NCBI GenBank assembly: GCA_030591105.1
Contig: JAUVBS010000040.1
Coordinates: 1 to 10,189 of the forward strand
Origin: a bacterium
Lineage (GTDB): Bacteria; Krumholzibacteriota; Krumholzibacteriia; LZORAL124-64-63
Direction: 5' to 3'
DNA length: 10,189 nt
The first letter of the stretch is position 1. Each line of letters opens with the position of its first letter. The translations under genes and the position numbers were made by a program. Shown here piece by piece: positions 1 to 6,909 of the stretch. Under the pieces are notes generated by a model that saw nothing but the letters and a program-made list of their open reading frames with translations, did no database searches and was not told where the DNA came from.

Positions 1-570
1 ATCTTCGTGCGCGAGCTTTCGGCGGCAGCCGATTCGGCACGCCAACACGCGTTGCTCCAGCCGGTCGGCAACGACAGTCTGCCGTCGGTGGAGCAGATCA
101 CCCTCTATGAACACGACAGTATCGTCTTTCTTATCCACAGCAGAGCGACGGACGCGGTGGCGTCGTCGTGGAGTTTGGCGATACACGATACCGCCGGACG
201 GTCGGTGCGGACATTTGGCGGTCAGGGCGCTCCACCGGACAGCGTGCGCTGGGACTGGCGCGACGACACCCAGAACGTCGTCCCGGCCGGCAGCTATCGC
301 TACCGCCTCGGCTGGCGGGACCGCGACGGGAAACGTTATTGGTCACCGGAGCAGTCGTTGGCAGTGACCCGCCACGTCATGCAGCGGACTTTGACGTTCA
401 CGCGGCAACCGACCGGTACGTTACCGACCGGTACACAACCGCCGGTCCTCATCCTCGACCGGGACCACGGCCGGGATCACGACCGGGACCACGACCGCAA
501 TCGCGACCGCGGACAAGCGTCGCCGACGGATGAGAAGCAGGACGGTTCCGACGACGACGGTGGTGAATGA
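1..570 (+). CDS. FlgD-type Ig-domain protein, 3' end (partial, 5' end outside window)
   Basis: The frame is open from base 1 to a TGA at 568-570, so this is the C-terminal part of a longer protein; the GTG at 7 is unlikely to be the true start. Residues about 55-120 carry the pattern of a FlgD-like Ig domain: DTAGRSVRTF, then a W-D-W-R core, then PAGSYRYRL. Such domains usually sit at the C-terminus of secreted or outer-membrane proteins in FCB-group and related bacteria. The tail is low complexity: a PTGT-LPTGT duplication, then about 20 residues of alternating Asp, Arg and His, ending in an acidic stretch. The protein is probably exported, but its N-terminal signal lies outside the window. 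A 70-base gap separates it from the ExbB-like gene, so it may be the gene before the operon or part of it. Function unknown. Confidence 0.72.
   Translation: MFVRELSAAADSARQHALLQPVGNDSLPSVEQITLYEHDSIVFLIHSRATDAVASSWSLAIHDTAGRSVRTFGGQGAPPDSVRWDWRDDTQNVVPAGSYRYRLGWRDRDGKRYWSPEQSLAVTRHVMQRTLTFTRQPTGTLPTGTQPPVLILDRDHGRDHDRDHDRNRDRGQASPTDEKQDGSDDDGGE
457..504 (+). repeat. Imperfect 12-bp tandem repeat coding for D/R/H-rich tail
   Basis: Four 12-bp units, the first and third identical (GACCGGGACCAC) and the second and fourth diverged. They are translated in frame as DRDH-like units near the C-terminus of the Ig-domain protein. Repeats of this kind expand or contract in multiples of 12 bp without changing frame, so tail length may vary between strains. 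Confidence 0.7.
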
Positions 571-640
571 TCCGGACGATCAGAAACAGTGAAATCGAAA
601 TAATGCGGGCCAGAAACCAAACTAGGCAAGGAGCGAGAGC

Positions 641-1426
641 ATGAAACGGATGTGGGGACTATTACTCGTAGCCGCGCTGGCGTCCGGCTGTCTGACCGGT
701 ACGGTGACCAGCGCGGTGGCGCAGGATTCGCCGAGCGGTGAGCAGCAGGTCGGCCAGACGAGCCGGACCGGTGCGCCCGACGGCGAAGACGAGCTGGTAA
801 TCACCGAGTTGGTTAAGGTTTTTATCGACAAAGGCAAGCCGATCACCCACGTGATCATCGCGCTATTGATCGTCGCGATCTTTCTGGTCGTCGATCAACT
901 GCGCGTCCACCTGCTCGAAAGAACGCGGGCGGGCGAGATCGGTTCGACCGACCTCAGACGGGTGAGCGTGGACGAGTTCGGGCGTATCGCCGAGACCGGT
1001 CGGCGCAGCCGAGTCGGCCGTCTGCTGACCGACGCGGTCAGCACCTACCACTATTCCCAGGACCTGAGCCTGGTCAACGCCGAGGCGGGGTTCTTCCGCG
1101 AGAAGGAGGAGCACCGCTTCAACACCTTCGAGGCGCGGATGGCATTCCTGGCCGATACCGCCGGTGGCCTCGGTCTACTGGGTACGGTCTGGGGAATTTA
1201 CCGCGGCTTTGCCGCCAAGGCGGTGGTCCAGAGCAACGACGAACTGCTCGCGGCCATGGGTGTGGCACTCGTCACGACGTTCGTCGGCATCGTCGTCTCG
1301 GTGATCATCAACTGGATGAGTACCGAGACCGGCGCCGCGGTACGCGGCCGGATCATGGCCGCCATGGGCAAGATCGAAGACTACCGCGAGATCCTGTTGA
1401 AAGATCTCGGCGACCGCGCGGCTTAA
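641..1426 (+). CDS. MotA/TolQ/ExbB proton channel family protein
   Basis: Predicted proton-channel subunit of an inner-membrane motor that uses the proton motive force to drive work across the periplasm, as in ExbB-ExbD-TonB and TolQ-TolR-TolA. The 261 residues start with a signal-like segment (about 5-27; possible cleavage after AVA at 27, or a weak lipobox at Cys17). A periplasmic linker follows, then TM1 at about 69-87, a cytoplasmic loop of about 75 residues, TM2 at about 167-190 with the family hallmark LGLLGTVWGIYRGF, and TM3 at about 204-226. The cleavable N-terminal extension is absent from E. coli TolQ but is seen in some ExbB relatives. AAGGAG at 628-633 lies 7 bases before the ATG and fixes the start. 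It is followed after 18 bases by the ExbD-like partner. Family is certain; whether it serves TonB, Tol or something else is not shown. Confidence 0.93.
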   Translation: MKRMWGLLLVAALASGCLTGTVTSAVAQDSPSGEQQVGQTSRTGAPDGEDELVITELVKVFIDKGKPITHVIIALLIVAIFLVVDQLRVHLLERTRAGEIGSTDLRRVSVDEFGRIAETGRRSRVGRLLTDAVSTYHYSQDLSLVNAEAGFFREKEEHRFNTFEARMAFLADTAGGLGLLGTVWGIYRGFAAKAVVQSNDELLAAMGVALVTTFVGIVVSVIINWMSTETGAAVRGRIMAAMGKIEDYREILLKDLGDRAA

Positions 1427-1444
1427 GGCGAGGGAAGGATAATC

Positions 1445-1891
1445 ATGGGCAGACGAGGCAATTACGGCATGATCATCAGGTTGGTGGACGTCGTCCTGAT
1501 CGTCCTGTTCGGCTTTCTGATGATCTCCAAGATCCAGCATCAGGTGGACATACCGTTGCCGCACAGCAAGGGCGACAACGAGGTGGCGCAGATCTCTGAC
1601 GAGGTACTGGACGTTTTCATCCGGACCGACGGGCGTATCCAGGTGGGCTGGATCGACAGCCGCTACCAGATCATCATGCCGCTCAAGAACGACGACGCAC
1701 TGCTGGCGCGCCAGCGCTACACACAGCTCAAGGAGCTGCTTGCCGAGGCCAACCCGGCCAAGGTACCGATCGCGATCCAGGCCGAGTTCGACGCGCCGAC
1801 CCAGTACACGGTGGATATGCTCGACGCGTGCAAGGAGCTCGGTATACAGAAGTCGCTCACCTGTTTCGCATTGATCGAAGGCGACGCGTGA
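1445..1891 (+). CDS. ExbD/TolR family biopolymer transport protein
   Basis: Second motor subunit: a 148-residue protein with a short cytoplasmic N-terminus, one membrane span (about 11-29) and a periplasmic domain. The span begins LVDVVLIVLFGFLM; Asp15 matches the single protonatable Asp essential in ExbD and TolR. The periplasmic part (about 45-148) has the expected order: strand with GRIQVGW, then a helix around residues 85-100, then PIAIQAEFDAPTQYTVDMLDACKE-like sequence, which fits the ExbD fold (D..A.Y..V...d....G). AAGGA at 1435-1439 lies 5 bases before the ATG. The gene sits between the ExbB-like gene and a TonB-like single-pass protein, so all three probably form one membrane complex. 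Some related systems carry two ExbD copies; only one is visible here. Confidence 0.93.
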   Translation: MGRRGNYGMIIRLVDVVLIVLFGFLMISKIQHQVDIPLPHSKGDNEVAQISDEVLDVFIRTDGRIQVGWIDSRYQIIMPLKNDDALLARQRYTQLKELLAEANPAKVPIAIQAEFDAPTQYTVDMLDACKELGIQKSLTCFALIEGDA

Positions 1892-1915
1892 TGCGGTTGC
1901 GAGCAGAGGTAAACC

Positions 1916-3022
1916 ATGACCGGTGATCGGTATCGGGAGATCGATCCTGAGCGGCTCGAGCGCATTCTCTCGCACAAGGTGTCGTCGTACGCCGGTGCGA
2001 TGATGGTGATGCCGTTGCTGCTGGCGGTCATCGCTTTCGGTACGATCACGTTCCGCGCGGAGCGTTACCAGACACCGGAGATCGCCAGGATTCTTTCGCC
2101 GCCGATCCAGACCGCGCCGGAGCAATTTGATTTTTCGAGGACGGATCTACCGGTGCCACAGGAGATGGATTTCGATGTTTTCGCCGACGAGCTGCAGGAC
2201 CGGCGCGACCAGCAGCCACGACGGCTCGATGCCGCCGCCATCGATCTACCGGCCGCACGCGGTACGGAGTCGCTTTCACCACCGGAGCAAACGATCGACC
2301 TGGATATGGGGCCCGACGCAGCGACCGCCAATGGACCCGGTTACGACGGCCCGGCCGACAGCGATCCCGGTCTCTACGACCCGACCGGAGAAATGGCCGC
2401 CGGCGTCGGCACAGCCGCCAGCAGCGCGCGGTTGCGGCAGGCCGGCCGCGCTGAGCCGCGCGGTCAAGCGGGTGGCGCCGCGCCGTCCGAAGCGTCGGAG
2501 TTCGGCAGCGATGCTGCCGGCGGCATCAGTTCCGTCGGTGACGGCGAGTCGCCGGTGGTCGTCAGCAGGCAAGAGGTCGACCGGCAGCAGGGGATCGGTG
2601 TTGTGACCCCCGCCAGCGAGGAGAAGCGGCGACTCACCCGCTGGATCGACAGTCACCCGAGCCCGCTGCGCCCGGCCATCGGGCAAGCACTCGGCTACGA
2701 CGCCATGAAGCGCGACCGCACCGCCGCGGGCGTCATGCAGGATCCGGACGGCACGGTCTACAGGATGTATTTCCTGCACCGCACCGAGAACGACCTGTTG
2801 CGGATTCTGCTGGTCACCGGTGAAACGGCATACCGCATCGATCTACCGGACCTCTACCTCGAAGCCAACCACGTCCAGCGGGGCGGGGTCGGCTATGCAG
2901 AGAGTGGTCCGGACAGTGCTTCGATCATCGAGGTTACTCTCGCCGCGGTACCGCAGGTCCCGGCGGAGGTGCCGCAGCTATTCGCAATGGTTCTCGGCTG
3001 GCTCGAGACCAAGGGGGAATGA
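1916..3022 (+). CDS. Single-pass membrane protein with TonB/TolA-like layout
   Basis: 368 residues of unrecognised family. Visible layout: a cytoplasmic N-terminus of about 24 residues, one membrane span at about 25-46 (AGAMMVMPLLLAVIAFG), a long low-complexity linker rich in Pro, Ala, Gly, Asp and Ser (about 50-235), and a compact C-terminal domain (about 236-368) with alternating strands such as VYRMYFLHR and LLRILLVTGETAYRIDL. The membrane span has no acidic residue, so it is not a second ExbD. Layout and position directly after ExbB and ExbD genes suggest the energy-transmitting arm of the complex, analogous to TonB or TolA. I see no TonB C-terminal signature, so homology is not claimed. 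AGAGGT at 1905-1910 precedes the ATG by 5 bases. The 3' end overlaps the next gene. Confidence 0.8.
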   Translation: MTGDRYREIDPERLERILSHKVSSYAGAMMVMPLLLAVIAFGTITFRAERYQTPEIARILSPPIQTAPEQFDFSRTDLPVPQEMDFDVFADELQDRRDQQPRRLDAAAIDLPAARGTESLSPPEQTIDLDMGPDAATANGPGYDGPADSDPGLYDPTGEMAAGVGTAASSARLRQAGRAEPRGQAGGAAPSEASEFGSDAAGGISSVGDGESPVVVSRQEVDRQQGIGVVTPASEEKRRLTRWIDSHPSPLRPAIGQALGYDAMKRDRTAAGVMQDPDGTVYRMYFLHRTENDLLRILLVTGETAYRIDLPDLYLEANHVQRGGVGYAESGPDSASIIEVTLAAVPQVPAEVPQLFAMVLGWLETKGE

Positions 3023-3939
3023 TGAGAGGACACCTACCGGTCTACCTGCTGGTTCTGGCGGCACTGACACTGTTCGGGTGTTCGTCCGGACCGAAACCGA
3101 CGGCGGAGACCGACCTGGACCTCGCTGCTCAGGCGGACGTGGCCGCCGACGGCACTGACGCCACCGAACCGCCAGTCGTACCGGTCGGCCTGGACACGGC
3201 GTTCGTGGTGACTGCGGACAGCTCTTACGGCGTCGTGCTGAACGCCGATAGCCTGGCCACGCTGAACGCGGAGTCCGCGGCGCTCCGGCGCCGCGAAGCA
3301 GCGGTCGATACGCTGGCCAGCGTGACGCGTTTCTTGCAGCTCGCCGAGGGCGACGACCCGACCGTCTACATGACCAGCGAAGACTCGGCGGTGGTCGGTC
3401 ATCTGGTTCTGCGCGCGGTCGCCCGCGAGGACGACGGCGCGGCGCTGGCTCTGGAGGTCGAACAGGCGCTGCGCGAACTGGCGGCCCTCACCCGCGGTAC
3501 CGACGCAGTGGCCGCCGATCTGGCCCGCGACCTGAACGACCCGACCCGCACCGCCGAATCCCAACAGGTACAGGAAGCACTCGCCGGTCTATCCGACAGC
3601 AACCGGGCGCTCCACCAACGGCTGACCGTATTGCTGGCCGAACTCGACGCGGCGGCGGTGTTGGCCGACTCGGCGCGCGTGCAGCAGGAAGTGTCGACGC
3701 TGGTGAGCGACTACGGGCAAGATCTCGACCACACCTTCAACGAACTGGGGCACGCTGCCCAGCAGATCGGTCCGGCGACCCTCTCGCCGGAAGCGTTGCG
3801 CGGGCTGTCGGCGATGCTCTCTGCCAAGCGGGAGGCGGTGGATGTCTTCGCAGAGCGCTGGCAACAGTTCGTCGCCACCGGTAGCCTCGATCTGGCCGAC
3901 CCCGACCAGCCGTACGACCCAGCACGCCTCTCCCGATGA
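3019..3939 (+). CDS. Putative outer-membrane lipoprotein, helical; ends at an in-frame TGA
   Basis: 306 residues. The N-terminus is a lipoprotein signal: short basic region, hydrophobic VYLLVLAALTLFGC, with lipid-acceptor Cys21 followed by SSG; lack of Asp right after Cys favours outer-membrane sorting. The rest is acidic and alanine-rich, with long helical stretches from about 85 to 290 that could form coiled coils. No known domain recognised. The ATG at 3019 overlaps the preceding stop (ATGA). A second ATG at 3022 has better spacing from AAGGGGGA (3011-3018) and may be the real start. The TGA at 3937-3939 is followed in the same frame, three codons later, by the next gene. The two could be one protein of about 910 residues split by a nonsense change, a sequencing error or readthrough. 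The product is probably a periplasm-facing partner of the motor. Confidence 0.8.
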   Translation: MMRGHLPVYLLVLAALTLFGCSSGPKPTAETDLDLAAQADVAADGTDATEPPVVPVGLDTAFVVTADSSYGVVLNADSLATLNAESAALRRREAAVDTLASVTRFLQLAEGDDPTVYMTSEDSAVVGHLVLRAVAREDDGAALALEVEQALRELAALTRGTDAVAADLARDLNDPTRTAESQQVQEALAGLSDSNRALHQRLTVLLAELDAAAVLADSARVQQEVSTLVSDYGQDLDHTFNELGHAAQQIGPATLSPEALRGLSAMLSAKREAVDVFAERWQQFVATGSLDLADPDQPYDPARLSR

Positions 3940-3954
3940 CTGCAGAGGATGCAG
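3937..3954 (+). other. In-frame TGA followed immediately by a 5-bp stem-loop
   Basis: TGA (3937-3939) is followed by C, a context known to be leaky in bacteria. Directly after it come CTGCA (3940-3944), loop GAGGA, and TGCAG (3950-3954), a perfect 5-bp hairpin that also holds the putative ATG at 3949. Frames before and after the TGA are the same. A role in readthrough or in coupling is inference. Confidence 0.45.
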
Positions 3955-5757
3955 GACGACCTGAGGTACCTGGCGCAACAGGCCCAGAACCGCGCCGCGC
4001 AGCTCGATGGGGCGGCCGATTTCCAGCAGGAACTCGCCGCACGCCAGGACGCCGAGACGTATCTGCAAGATCTGCAGCGAGTGCTACTGGAACTGAAGGG
4101 AATCACCCGCAGCTTGCAACAGAACTACCAGCGCCAGGCGCGGCGCTACTGGGAAGGGCGCATCGCTGCAGTCGCCAGCGAGCAACAAGAGCGCGAACGA
4201 ATGTACGCGCAACTGGACGCGCTGCTCGCCGCTGAAGGCGAAGGCGAGCGTATCCGTGCCGACGCCGAGCTGGTCGCGACCTACCGCGCTCTGTCGGACC
4301 GGTTGATCGCGCAGCGGCGCGCTTACCTGGCCCGCGTCAGCAGCCACGATGATTTGCGGCGCGCGGCGCAGGCCGATCTGGCGCGTGATCTATCGGACCG
4401 GGCCCGTGTCCTCGGTCAGCAGAGCGACTTCGCCGCCGCCCGCGCGAGCTATCTGCAGCTGGCCGACGAGAACCCCGGCGAGTACGCCTACCGTTACGAA
4501 CTGGCGAGCCTCACCTATCACCGTAGCCGGGAGGTGTGGGCCGCTGGCGCAGCGGACTCGTTGCGCGACGCAGCCTGGGACGAACTGGCCGGGTGCGAGG
4601 ATCTGCTGCTCAGACGCAGCGCTTTCGACCGCGCCATGGACCGGGCGCAACACGAGTTACTCACGATCACCGCCGCCGATGGAGCCGGCGGTGCCAGCGG
4701 CCCAACCACTGCCTCCGAGCGTGGTGCGACCACGGCCGGTACCGCCGACGGACCCGTCACGACCGCGGACTGGCGGCCCCGGCTGGCGGACTACCTCCCG
4801 GACGCACGCCCGGACTCGAGCGAGTACTACTACCCAGATCTCGTCGCGCGAGCCTGGACCGATCTGGACGGTATGGCTACGGCGCTGGACGATAGCGATG
4901 TGCGCGGGTGGCTGCTGAGCATCGACGTCTTGCGCAAGCGTCTGGCGTTCGACGCCGGCGCCGGCGACCGCTTCCTCTACCAGTACGGCCGGCAGATCTA
5001 CCTCTCCGGCGGTCCGGACGTCGCCGAAGTGCAGCGCGTACTGAAGTACTGGTCGTGGGACGACGGTCACCTCTCGTTGCGTCGGCGCTGGCTGCCGGTC
5101 ACGCAACTAGCCGACTCGACTACCGCTCTGGCCACCGTCAAGCGCGACTCGCTGGTCGGTCTACTCGCCGACGCCCGCACCGACGGGGTCCAGAGAACAT
5201 TCGGCTGGCAGGTCGCAACCATCGATTTCACCGGGCGAGATGACTACGATACCGGGCTGGAGAGGATGCACGCGCTGCTCAAAGAGGTGGCCGTTCGGCC
5301 CAACCGGAATGCCGAAGTCGGCGCCATCGATTCGACCATCGTCGACACATACCCGGTCTACCTCTTCAACCGCGGTACTTTCTACCAGCAGGAGGGGAAG
5401 CGTCGCGAAGCGTTCTACTGCTACCTCGGGGTGGCCGAGCGTTACGCGACCGATGGGCAGACCCGGGCCACCGCGGGGTACTCGGCCGCCGTTTTGCTGG
5501 CCGACGGCAACAAACGCGGCGCGCTGAAGCTGGTCCGCCAGGCGACCAACGAGGCGCTGGCGGTGTTGCAGGTTGATCCCGCCGGGTTCGATCCGGAGCT
5601 ACTGGTCGCCATGTACGAGTTGCGGCAGCGCCTGGCCGGCGACCTCGCCCTGTTCGAGGAGGCGACCGTCGCCCGCGATGAAGCCGGCCGCCTGCGCGCG
5701 ATCCTCGCCAGTGCGCCGCCCGGTGGCGCGTCATCGGCAGCGGAAGGTGGCAAGTGA
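3949..5757 (+). CDS. Coiled-coil / TPR-like protein without signal peptide, possibly C-terminal part of preceding gene
   Basis: 602 residues of unrecognised family. Residues 1 to about 155 are charged helix (DDLRYLAQQAQNRAAQL, then Gln/Glu/Arg-rich) predicted as coiled coil. Residues about 158-195 (FAAARASYLQLADENPGEYA) and about 467-530 (LFNRGTFYQQEGKRREAF) look like TPR-type helical pairs. A Gly/Ala/Thr linker lies near 243-262. There is no signal peptide, odd for a gene between a lipoprotein gene and an exported-protein gene. The ATG at 3949 is touched directly by AGAGG (no spacer) and lies in a small hairpin, a poor start. It is in the same frame as the upstream lipoprotein. I therefore think it may be translated as a continuation, or the two are halves of a broken gene. 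If independent, it would be cytoplasmic. TGA at 5755-5757 overlaps the next ATG. Confidence 0.75.
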   Translation: MQDDLRYLAQQAQNRAAQLDGAADFQQELAARQDAETYLQDLQRVLLELKGITRSLQQNYQRQARRYWEGRIAAVASEQQERERMYAQLDALLAAEGEGERIRADAELVATYRALSDRLIAQRRAYLARVSSHDDLRRAAQADLARDLSDRARVLGQQSDFAAARASYLQLADENPGEYAYRYELASLTYHRSREVWAAGAADSLRDAAWDELAGCEDLLLRRSAFDRAMDRAQHELLTITAADGAGGASGPTTASERGATTAGTADGPVTTADWRPRLADYLPDARPDSSEYYYPDLVARAWTDLDGMATALDDSDVRGWLLSIDVLRKRLAFDAGAGDRFLYQYGRQIYLSGGPDVAEVQRVLKYWSWDDGHLSLRRRWLPVTQLADSTTALATVKRDSLVGLLADARTDGVQRTFGWQVATIDFTGRDDYDTGLERMHALLKEVAVRPNRNAEVGAIDSTIVDTYPVYLFNRGTFYQQEGKRREAFYCYLGVAERYATDGQTRATAGYSAAVLLADGNKRGALKLVRQATNEALAVLQVDPAGFDPELLVAMYELRQRLAGDLALFEEATVARDEAGRLRAILASAPPGGASSAAEGGK

Positions 5758-6788
5758 TGCGCACGTACGGCGATTACCGGTGGAGTCTTGGGCTGGTCGT
5801 GCTGTTGCTGTTGGTCGGCCCACCCGCGAACAGCCAGGACGATTCGGCCGCCGACTCCGTGGCAGACGAGCAGACCGCCGAGCAGACCGCCGAGCAAACC
5901 GCCGAGCAAACCGCCGAGGTCCCGGACTATCTGCGCGACCTGCAGGAACTCGCTCGCGAGCGTCTCGCAGAGGATGAGGCCACGGACGCCGGCACCGCTG
6001 CCACGACGAGTCTGCGGTCCGGCCCGGTCACCGGCGAAGAGTACGGTCGGTTCGTGGAACGGGCTCGGTTCACAGGTAACGTCGATCCCGGTCTCGTGGT
6101 GCTCACACGGCCGGTGGTGCCCCGCGTGGTGGTACGCGACCGCAGCGCCATCGAATACCTCTTCCAGTGCTGCGCGTACGACGAGGCGTCCGCCGCCGAG
6201 ATCGCCTTCGTCGAGATCTACGATCTGGGCGCGGCCGGTATCAGCAACGGCGATGTGCTGGTCACTCACCCGTCGGGCAATAGCTATGTCTTGGCCGGGC
6301 TGGATCCCGCCTTCCTCGCTGCGGCGTCGGCCTGGGAAAAATCGGATCATCAGCAATACGCGGCCTTCCACCGCGAGACCGCGTACATGGCCGACCTGGT
6401 GACCGAACTCTCGCCACCGGATATGTACGACTGGCAGGCGCCGCCACCGGATCTACCGTCTGACCTGGAGCACGACGCCGCGCTGCGCGCCATCTGGGCC
6501 GGGGTGCACCAGGCGATCCGCGACCAGTATGGCGTCGAGCCGCTGGAGATCCACTTCGCGAGGGACGACACGACCACGTCGCTGGAGGTGTGGGGGTTCG
6601 AGCCCGATTCGCTGCGCTTCAACTACGTCACCGTCGGCAGCGGCCAGACGCGCAACGATCTGTTGACGGTGACGGTCCGCGATACGATCTTCGAGACGTT
6701 GAGTTCTTTCCTGGATGTCCTGGTGATCCACGAAAGCCGGGTCGACACCGTCTACCGAGCGGCGCCGGCAGACCCGAATTCTCGGTAG
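5757..6788 (+). CDS. Exported protein with EQTA repeat, function unknown
   Basis: 343 residues from the ATG at 5757; a GTG at 5754 just upstream is possible but less likely, and AAGGTGG at 5744-5750 precedes both. The N-terminus is a Sec-type signal: hydrophobic LGLVVLLLLVGPPANSQ at about 11-27, cleavage probably near residue 26. Next comes an acidic segment with four EQTA units (residues 38-53), then a folded region from about 90 to 335. This includes a Cys pair (QCCAYDE), DGDVLVTHPSGNSYVLAGLD-like sequence, and a C-terminal strand-rich part (LEIHFARDD, SLEVWGFEPDSLRFNYVTVG). No family recognised. It is the last gene of the tightly packed cluster; its start overlaps the stop of the coiled-coil gene (TGATG), so the two are probably translationally coupled. 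A periplasmic component of the same machine is the best guess. Confidence 0.82.
   Translation: MRTYGDYRWSLGLVVLLLLVGPPANSQDDSAADSVADEQTAEQTAEQTAEQTAEVPDYLRDLQELARERLAEDEATDAGTAATTSLRSGPVTGEEYGRFVERARFTGNVDPGLVVLTRPVVPRVVVRDRSAIEYLFQCCAYDEASAAEIAFVEIYDLGAAGISNGDVLVTHPSGNSYVLAGLDPAFLAAASAWEKSDHQQYAAFHRETAYMADLVTELSPPDMYDWQAPPPDLPSDLEHDAALRAIWAGVHQAIRDQYGVEPLEIHFARDDTTTSLEVWGFEPDSLRFNYVTVGSGQTRNDLLTVTVRDTIFETLSSFLDVLVIHESRVDTVYRAAPADPNSR
5868..5915 (+). repeat. Four 12-bp tandem units coding for EQTA
   Basis: Units one and two are GAGCAGACCGCC; units three and four are GAGCAAACCGCC. The paired variants suggest a two-unit block was duplicated. The repeat lies in frame just after the predicted signal peptide of the exported protein, in what is likely a flexible linker. 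Confidence 0.9.
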
Positions 6789-6825
6789 CCCTCGGGATCG
6801 GATCGCTGCGCTGCGAACCAGACTG

Positions 6826-6854
6826 TTTCACTGCGCGGGGAAATCGTGTAGAAT
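6826..6854 (+). promoter_or_regulatory. Possible sigma70-type promoter for the phosphatase gene
   Basis: TAGAAT at 6849-6854 matches the -10 consensus at five of six bases. The hexamer 17 bases upstream (TTTCAC, 6826-6831) is a poor -35. The 121-base gap before the phosphatase gene breaks the tight packing of the upstream operon, which fits a separate promoter, but no terminator is visible. Weak evidence. Confidence 0.28.
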
Positions 6855-6909
6855 ACCCGGTGGATTGCAGTTTCAACCGATAGCTTCCGCCCTCACGAGG
6901 CCGACCGCG

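Noticed and set aside
641..1891. Zorya-type defence motor (ZorAB)
   Set aside because: The ExbB-like protein lacks the long cytoplasmic tail of ZorA, the partner is a typical ExbD rather than a MotB/OmpA-domain protein, and no nuclease or helicase follows.
1175..2125. 316-codon open frame on the minus strand
   Set aside because: It lies opposite the ExbB, ExbD and TonB-like genes and has the His/Arg/Asp-rich look of an antisense frame.
3937..3939. TGA as selenocysteine codon
   Set aside because: The hairpin starts directly after the TGA and has only 5 bp, unlike bacterial SECIS elements, and the context is not a redox motif.
3936..4235. ATG overlapping the lipoprotein stop (ATGA), 99-codon frame
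   Set aside because: It has the classic overlap geometry, but the product is Arg/Pro/Gly-rich shadow sequence in a different phase from the real coiled-coil gene.
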